From contig NZ_CALSOW010000001.1 in NCBI RefSeq assembly GCF_943788075.1, forward strand, positions 41,128 through 105,127: DNA of 64,000 bases, in the 5' to 3' direction. The notes beneath the pieces were generated by a model that was given only the letters and a program-made list of their open reading frames with translations, had not been told where the DNA came from and did not search any database. Positions 57,768 through 64,000 of this stretch are shown here, one piece after another; position 1 is the first letter of the stretch, and each line of letters starts with the position of its first letter. Position numbers and translations under genes: made by a program. This DNA comes from an uncultured Candidatus Pelagibacter sp. (GTDB lineage Bacteria > Pseudomonadota > Alphaproteobacteria > Pelagibacterales > Pelagibacteraceae).

Positions 57768-58671
57768 TCAAATTATTAAGTCTTTATTTTTACTCATTCT
57801 GTTATCAATCATATTCCAGGCATATGGAATAAGTTTTAAATATTTTTTTTTCTTATCTCTTTCTGCCAATCTCATAAATATTCCAATAATTTTTAAATTT
57901 CTAAGAACTGACAAAATATCAAAATCATTTTTAAATTTATTTGCATCAATTTTTTTATTAGTGTTTAAATAATAGTTATAAACTTTATCTTTTAATGAAT
58001 TGGATGTTTTGTACCTAACATCATCAATTAAGGACGCTAAATCATAGGCTTTGTTTCCAATAAGAGCGTCTTGATTATCAATTAATCCAATTTGATTTTT
58101 GGAGTTAATGATTAAGTTTGAAACATGAAAATCTCTATGAACAAAAGTATCATTTTTAAAATTTAGTTTTGATAATACCAACTTAATTTCTTTATTAAAT
58201 TTACTATTGAATATATTGATTTTTTTTTTATTTAATTTTTTTGGAACATACCAGTAACTAAATAAATTTGCCTCATCTAATAAGATTTTACTTTTATAAT
58301 CTTTGATCAGGTAAAATTTATTTCTAAAATTTTTTATTTTTTTATCTTTAACTAATTGAATTTTATTTAAAATATTAATTACTTTTTTAAATATTAAATA
58401 TTGATTTTTTTTATTTCTTAAAATTTTGATAAATAGTTTTTTTTCCAAGATCCTGTATTTCAATATAATTCTTTTTGTAATTTTGATTTAAAAGTTTGGG
58501 AGCGATTATATTGTTTTTGATTAAGATTTTATTAATTGAATCATAAATTAATAAATTTTTAATTTTTTCTCTATTTGAAAATACTATAATTGAATTTTTT
58601 TTAGTATTTCTATAAAATTTTCTAAATGAAGCATCTCCTTTAATTTCCTTAAAATCTTTTGAAAGTTTCAT
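57768..58671 (-). CDS. amgK: Anomeric amino-sugar kinase AmgK-like, frameshifted
   Basis: Aminoglycoside-phosphotransferase-fold kinase of about 300 residues after correction. The catalytic loop is TFVHRDFHVSNLI and the metal-binding motif GLIDNQDALIGNKAYDLASL. GDASFRKFYR near the N-terminus is typical of the AmgK group that phosphorylates MurNAc and GlcNAc at the anomeric carbon. One extra base near 58420-58447 splits the frame. It stands between tsaE and murU, the usual alphaproteobacterial order, and belongs to peptidoglycan recycling. Confidence 0.82.
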
Positions 58672-58679
58672 ATAAAAAA

Positions 58680-59135
58680 TCAGTCTAAACCATCAATTTT
58701 AACAGATCTATTATTTAACTCATTTTCGTAGTTAAAAATTAAATCTATAGTCTTGTTAAAGTTTTCTTTATTAATTAATTCTGGCCACTCAATAAGTGTA
58801 ATTGTATTTTGATTTTTATCAAATAGATCTAAATTTATAACTTCAGACTTATCTTTCAATCTAAATAGGTCATAATGTTTTATAATTAAACCATCTGTCT
58901 CATACTCATTAAGTAAATTAAAAGTTGGACTTGTTACTTCTGTAATTTGTAATTTTTTTTTTATTTGAAATTGATTAATCAAATATTTTACAAAAGTAGT
59001 TTTACCTACTCCCATTTCTCCATATAAAAAGATTACTTCACCACCTGTCAGATAATTGGAAAAATTTTTAGCTAATCCTTTGGTCGTCTCTTCTAAAGAT
59101 ATATCTATTATGCCATTTTTAATAGCGATAGGCAT
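58680..59135 (-). CDS. tsaE: tRNA t6A modification ATPase TsaE
   Basis: P-loop ATPase that works with TsaB-TsaD to make N6-threonylcarbamoyladenosine at tRNA position 37. Walker A is [29 protein letters not shown] and [11 protein letters not shown] are family signatures, and [10 protein letters not shown] is the Walker B region. The ATG at 59135 ([12 protein letters not shown]) gives 151 residues and overlaps ahcY by 17 bp; an upstream TTG at 59165 would overlap by 47 bp. It precedes amgK by 8 bp. Confidence 0.93.
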   Translation of the reverse strand: MPIAIKNGIIDISLEETTKGLAKNFSNYLTGGEVIFLYGEMGVGKTTFVKYLINQFQIKKKLQITEVTSPTFNLLNEYETDGLIIKHYDLFRLKDKSEVINLDLFDKNQNTITLIEWPELINKENFNKTIDLIFNYENELNNRSVKIDGLD

Positions 59136-60405
59136 CTGGCTTAAATGGACCTTCAGTCCCAACACTTATGTAATCTGCTTGTTCTTTAGATAATTTAGTA
59201 AGTTTAGCACCAACTTTTTTTAAGTGAAGAGTTGCAACTTTTTCATCTAAATGTTTGGGAAGTACATAAACTTTATTTTCGTAATTTTTATGATTATTCC
59301 AAAGCTCTATCTGTGCAATTACTTGGTTTGTAAATGAAGCGCTCATAACAAAGCTTGGATGTCCAGTTGCACAACCTAAATTAACTAATCTTCCCTCTGC
59401 TAATAAAATAATTCTTTTTTTACTTGGCAATTCTATTTCATGAACTTGTGGTTTAACTTCACTCCATTTATAATTTTTAAGAGCTTCAACTTGAATTTCA
59501 TTATCAAAGTGACCAATATTACACAAAATTGCTCTATCTTTCATATCTCTCATATGATCAGCAGTAACAATATCTTTATTTCCTGTGGCTGTTACAACGA
59601 TATCAGCTCTACTAATAGCCTCTTCCATCAGAACAACTTCATATCCTTCCATTGCAGCTTGTAATGCACAGATTGGATCTGCTTCAGTAACTAAAACTCT
59701 CGCTCCACTTTGTCTAAGTGATGCAGCACTTCCCTTACCTACGTCTCCAAAACCAGCTACGATTGCAATTTTTCCTGACATCATTACATCTGTTGCTCTT
59801 CTAATTCCGTCAACTAAACTTTCTCTACAACCATACAAATTATCAAATTTTGATTTAGTAACTGAGTCGTTAACATTAATCGCTGGTACTAAAAGAGAAT
59901 TATCTTTTTCCATCTTATTTAACGCTTTTATTCCAGTAGTAGTTTCTTCCGAAACTCCTTTTATATCGTTCATTAAATCTTTATATTCATTATGCATTAT
60001 TGCAGTTAAATCACCGCCATCATCTAAAAGCATATTTGGCTTCCAATCAGGTTTTCCAACAATCGTTTGTTTTATACACCAAAGATATTCTTCCTCAGTC
60101 TCACCTTTCCAAGCATAAACAGGTATCCCAGCTTTTGCGATTGCTGCAGCTGCATGATCTTGAGTTGAAAATATGTTACATGAAGACCATCTCACCTCGG
60201 CACCTAAAGCAACCAATGTTTCTATTAATACAGCTGTTTGAATAGTCATATGCAAACAACCAATAATTCTTGCACCTTTTAAAGGTTTAGTTTCTGAATA
60301 TTCTTCTCTTAATGCCATCAATCCTGGCATTTCACTCTCAGCTATTGAGATCTCTTTTCTACCAAATTCAGCTGATGATATATCTTTAACTTTATAATCT
60401 TCCAT
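59119..60405 (-). CDS. ahcY: Adenosylhomocysteinase
   Basis: Splits S-adenosylhomocysteine into adenosine and homocysteine using bound NAD. The 428 residues start [20 protein letters not shown] and contain [32 protein letters not shown], the NAD loop [15 protein letters not shown] and the C-terminal KPDAYRY. It supplies homocysteine to the methionine cycle that bhmT closes. The 43-bp gap to the histidine kinase gene is too short for an SAH riboswitch and shows none. Confidence 0.98.
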   Translation of the reverse strand: MEDYKVKDISSAEFGRKEISIAESEMPGLMALREEYSETKPLKGARIIGCLHMTIQTAVLIETLVALGAEVRWSSCNIFSTQDHAAAAIAKAGIPVYAWKGETEEEYLWCIKQTIVGKPDWKPNMLLDDGGDLTAIMHNEYKDLMNDIKGVSEETTTGIKALNKMEKDNSLLVPAINVNDSVTKSKFDNLYGCRESLVDGIRRATDVMMSGKIAIVAGFGDVGKGSAASLRQSGARVLVTEADPICALQAAMEGYEVVLMEEAISRADIVVTATGNKDIVTADHMRDMKDRAILCNIGHFDNEIQVEALKNYKWSEVKPQVHEIELPSKKRIILLAEGRLVNLGCATGHPSFVMSASFTNQVIAQIELWNNHKNYENKVYVLPKHLDEKVATLHLKKVGAKLTKLSKEQADYISVGTEGPFKPDAYRY

Positions 60406-60448
60406 GAAAAAGTTTTATACAGTTAACGAAAGACAAATCAAGTTAAGA

Positions 60449-61989
60449 TTAGACACTTGGAAATTTTATTTCTACAATTGCACCATCCCTATCTAATCGA
60501 TTTGATGCTACAATTTCACCATCATGAAGATCAACTAAATTTTTCACTATATTTAATCCTAGACCTGAATGTTCTCCAAATTTATCAGGTCTATTGCTAT
60601 AAAATCTTTTGAATATTTTTGAAGTATCGTTCTCTTTAAATCCTTGGCCATCATCAATAATCTTTACCAAAATTTTTTTATCTGAGTATCTGATATATTT
60701 ACAAAAATATTTTCACCTTCTTTACAAAATGAAATTGAATTATCTAATAGATTAGCGATTATTTGCTCGATTCTATTTTCAATACCATTAATAATATATT
60801 TTCCATTACCATTATTTTCATAATTAATTTTGATATTTTTTTTAACCTTTTGGATATTATTATAATCTTCAACAACTGATTGAATAATTGGCTCTATATT
60901 AATTTTTTTCATCTTTTCTTTACTGAGAGCTACTTCATCTTTTAGCATCTGAGAATAATCAGTTATTAGTCTTTCAATTCTTAAAACATCATGGCTAAGA
61001 ATATTTAATAGTTTCAATCTTTGTTCTGAATTATTAGAGTCTTGAAGTATCTCCGAAGCACTTTTAAGAGATGCCAATGGGTTTCTAATTTCATGAACTA
61101 GATCTGTAGAAAAATTCTCTGCATGAGCAACTCTTTTTTGAAGCTCAATTGTCATATCGTCAAGTGAATTTGATAAAAGTCCTAATTCATCATTACGACT
61201 TTTCAAACTTTCAATATTTGTTTTAATTTGACTTTTATCTTTAATAACTTTTGTATAACTTACGAGATTTTGAATTGGTTTAATAAAATACCTACTTAAA
61301 ACAAAAGAGAAAATTAGAATTACAAAACCCACTGCAATCGCTGTTCTAAGAACAAAAGCTTTCCTCTCATCAGTAGCTATTTTTATATCATTAGCATTTT
61401 CTGTAATAGCAATGTATCCAATATTTGAACTATCCTTGATTACATTTTTAATTGTAATTAATTTAAATTGATTAAGATCCTCATCTATGAATGTATGTGA
61501 ATTTCCATAATGATCAGAACTTAAATATTTATTTAAAATATTTTTGAGAGATAAATTTTTAGATTCAGTTACATTATTATTTTTATTTTTATAGTTTCTA
61601 TTATTTTCATTTTCATCTAAATTTTCAAATTCAATTTCATCTATTCTTGTAGAAAAAGATCTTGGATCAAGGTCTAAGGTATCTGTATCACCTACTATAT
61701 TTAAATCATTATCAAAAAAAATTACTCTATCAAGATTTTGAAATATAAAACGTGTTGAAAATAAAAATTTTCTACAATCTTCAGCATTAAATTTTACATC
61801 TAATCTTATAAGAGTATTAATTGTATTATCTATAACACTTAAGTGCTTTACTGATTTCTTTTTAATTAGATTAGGCTGTACATTATTCAGATAAACAAAT
61901 GTAAATAAGCTAATAATTGTAAATATTATAAAATTTATAAATAAAAATTTTTTTAATATAGATAGACTTTTTAAGTATTTACTAAACAT
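60449..61989 (-). CDS. Sensor histidine kinase, ChvG/ExoS-like, frameshifted
   Basis: Membrane sensor kinase of about 513 residues after correction. Two helices (about 13-31 and 235-252) flank a periplasmic sensor domain with an Asn-rich stretch; a HAMP linker follows, then the phospho-acceptor His in DLVHEIRNPLASLKSASEIL and the ATPase motifs DDGQGF and GLGLNIVKNLVDLHDGE. One T/A is missing from the run at 60673-60679, splitting the ATPase domain. It overlaps the response regulator by one base (TAATG). Position and layout match the ChvG-ChvI envelope or acid-stress system of alphaproteobacteria. Confidence 0.88.
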
Positions 61990-62696
61990 TAGCTAACATT
62001 CCATCTATATCCACTACCATATCTAGTTTCAATAGCTGAAAAATCAGGGTCTACTTTTTTAAATTTTTTTCGAATTCTCTTAACATGACTATCAATAGTT
62101 CTATCCTCGATATCAGTATCTTCTCTATAAGCAATATCCATTAATTGTGCCCGTTCTTTAATAATTCCTGGTCTTTTTGCTAACTCTTTAACAATTAAAA
62201 ATTCTGTTGTGGTCAGTTTATCCGGTAACTGTTTATCGTTCCATTCACATTCAAGTTGAGACGGATCTAATTTTAGTCTTCCATGTGAAATCAAATTTTT
62301 GTTTTCCTCCAAAACATTATTAGAATCTTTTTTTCTTAACTGAACTCTAATTCTTTCAATCAAAACTTTAATTGAGAAACCTCCAGATTTTTTTACAAAA
62401 TCATCTGCTCCAAGTTTCAATCCTAACAGCTCATCAATTTCATCATCTTTGGATGTCAAAAAAATTACTGGTAATGATGTTTTTTTTCTAAGCTTTTTCA
62501 GTAATTCCTCTCCATCCATTTTAGGCATCTTTATATCAACTACTGCTAAATCAGGAGGTGTTCTAGTTAAACCAATTAATGCACTTTCGCCATCAATATA
62601 AGTTTGAACTTTGAAACCTTCTTTTTCTAAAGCTATACTTAAACTTGTAAGGATATTTCGATCATCATCTATTAAGGCTATTGTTTGTTTGTGCAT
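61989..62696 (-). CDS. OmpR-family response regulator, ChvI-like
   Basis: A 235-residue DNA-binding regulator. The receiver domain has the acidic pair at LIDDDRNI, the phospho-acceptor Asp54 in AVVDIKMPKMDG and the Lys in VIFLTSKDDEID. The C-terminal winged helix has DRTIDSHVKRIRKKFKKVDP and ends RYGSGYRWN. It is the partner of the downstream kinase. In alphaproteobacteria ChvI regulates envelope and stress genes; targets here cannot be read from this window. Confidence 0.93.
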   Translation of the reverse strand: MHKQTIALIDDDRNILTSLSIALEKEGFKVQTYIDGESALIGLTRTPPDLAVVDIKMPKMDGEELLKKLRKKTSLPVIFLTSKDDEIDELLGLKLGADDFVKKSGGFSIKVLIERIRVQLRKKDSNNVLEENKNLISHGRLKLDPSQLECEWNDKQLPDKLTTTEFLIVKELAKRPGIIKERAQLMDIAYREDTDIEDRTIDSHVKRIRKKFKKVDPDFSAIETRYGSGYRWNVS

Positions 62697-62745
62697 TACT
62701 TATATAAAAATACTAAATTGTTCTAAATTGGGCAATCTAATAAAA

Positions 62746-64000
62746 TTAATGAAGCATTCCCCAATTCTCTCCAACATTAACATCAACAGTTAGTGGAGTT
62801 GAAAATGAATGATAATCGCTTTGTGCAACACTGGTCATTTCTTCTTTTATTTGTTTGACCATTATTTTTTCATCCTTTTTTGGTACTTCGAAGATTAATT
62901 CATCGTGAATTTGTAAAAGCATTTTAGATTTGATATTTTTTTGTTCTAATATTTTTCTATCCAATCTTATCATAGCTAAACGCATAATTTCTGAAGCAGA
63001 TCCTTGTATAGGTGCGTTAATTGCAGCTCGCTCTTGAAAATTTCTTACATTAAAATTTTTATCATTAATTCCATTAAAATGAGATCGTCTACCAAAAATA
63101 TTATTTACATAGCCACTTTTTCTACAAAACTTGATTGTGTTATCCATGTATACTTTTATTTCTGGAAATTTAGCAAAATATGCGTTCAGAAATTCTTCTG
63201 CTTCATAATTTGAAACATTAATCTGTTTTGCTAAACCATACTGTGAAATTCCATAAATAATTCCAAAATTTATTGCTTTAGCTTTTCTCCGATGGTCTTG
63301 ATTTACTTTTTTAATATCTATGTTGAAAATCTGACTAGCTGTTAAAGAATGTATGTCTTCATTATTTTTAAAAGCTTTTTTAAGTTCTTTAACATCTGCA
63401 AGATCTGCTAAAATTCTCATTTCAATTTGATTATAATCTGCAGAAATTAATAAATGATCCTTTTTAGCAGAAAAAGCTTTTCTAATATCTTTTCCATCTT
63501 CTGATTTTATTGGAATATTTTGTAAATTTGGATCACTAGATGCTAATCTTCCAGTTGTAGTAGCTGCTAATAAAAAAGAGGTATGTACTCTTTTTGTTGA
63601 AGGATTAATGTGCTCTGGCAGAGAGTCTGAGTAAGTATTTTTTAGTTTTGATACTTGTCTCCAGTCTAAAATTAATTTTGGAAACTCATGCCCTTTAAAA
63701 GCTAAATCCTCTAAAACGCTTGCACTTGTTGCAAAACTTCCTTTTTTAGTCTTTTTTAAGCCTGCAATTTTTAGATCATTATAAATTATTTCTCCTAATT
63801 GTTTTGGTGATGCAATATTGAATTCTTTTTTAGAAATTTTAAAAACTTTTTTTTCTAAGGTCTTAATCTTTTTTTCAAATTTTAAAGATAAGTGATTTTA
63901 AGAAACTTACTATCCACTTCAATTCCTTCCATCTCCATAAATGCAAGAATTTTAATTAATGGTTTTTCAAATATTTCGTAAATATTAACCATTTTTTCTA
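62746..64000 (-). CDS. polA: DNA polymerase I, C-terminal part (partial, frameshifted)
   Basis: The polymerase domain of PolA runs off the right edge, so the 5' part is missing. Motif A is SADYNQIEMRILADL, motif B RRKAKAINFGIIYGISQYG and motif C LLQIHDELIFEVP; TGRLASSDPNLQNIPIK lies upstream as expected. One A is missing from the run at 63896-63899, where the frame passes from GIEVDSKFLK to SLKFEKKIKTLEKK. Downstream of the break there is no in-frame Met until 63420, although translation certainly continues from further upstream. The exonuclease domains are not in view. Confidence 0.94.

Noticed and set aside
60406..60448. SAH riboswitch upstream of ahcY
   Set aside because: The 43-bp gap is too short and has no recognisable aptamer core.

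Overview
The window reads as a stretch of a SAR11 (Pelagibacterales, Candidatus Pelagibacter-like) alphaproteobacterial genome. Supporting signs are very AT-rich DNA, almost no spacer between genes, runs of TAATG/ATGA-coupled operons, the alphaproteobacterial coxB-coxA-ctaB-coxF-ctaG-coxC-surf1-thrC order, and a tandem SAM-II/SAM-V riboswitch leader in front of bhmT, an arrangement known from Pelagibacter. I see no phage, IS element, CRISPR array, tRNA or rRNA.

Layout. 1-7.5 kb: end of rnhA, then a minus-strand aa3 cytochrome oxidase operon ending in thrC and a peroxiredoxin. 7.6-13.3 kb: rsmE, a haloacid dehalogenase, bhmT with its riboswitch leader, an HxlR regulator divergent from a CDGSH protein, pirin, a quinone oxidoreductase and a DUF2721 protein. 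13.3-19.1 kb: ubiA followed by a lipid A/LPS operon (msbA-type exporter, waaA, lpxK, lpxL). 19.2-22.1 kb: purD-rsmD and pgi. 22.1-27.4 kb: minus-strand operon HAD-IIA, ribF, ileS, lspA, DUF3035 lipoprotein, pgi. 27.5-29.6 kb: groES-groEL with a heat-shock promoter and a strong terminator. 29.6-46 kb: a DEAD-box helicase with a repetitive tail, typA, envelope and unknown proteins, pmbA/tldD, cfa, a DapA-like aldolase, a membrane J-protein, oligopeptidase B and a small heat-shock protein. 46-49.9 kb: purine permease and phosphoribosyltransferase, DUF1330, an AlkA-like glycosylase, a DMT transporter. 49.9-56.3 kb: msrA, sseA, an RND efflux pair, a lytic transglycosylase, a VanZ-like protein. 56.3-64 kb: gpmA, a murU/amgK/tsaE/ahcY run, a ChvG/ChvI-like two-component system and polA, which runs off the right edge.

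Connections. The methionine cycle appears twice: bhmT under SAM control remakes methionine and ahcY removes S-adenosylhomocysteine. Peptidoglycan recycling (amgK, murU) lies near a lytic transglycosylase. groESL and hsp20 share one promoter architecture (CTTG-N18-CYATATR-like), which suggests a small RpoH regulon. Six convergent gene pairs end in one shared 4-bp TTAA/TTAG in which both stop codons interlock.

Data caution. About 27 single-base indels break 15 genes, including the essential ileS, polA, ribF and lspA. They fall in three blocks (7.6-12.4, 22.6-31.4 and 56.4-64 kb) while the other 40 kb or so is clean. Uncorrected sequencing errors explain this better than gene decay, so those genes are annotated here as full-length genes with the break points noted.
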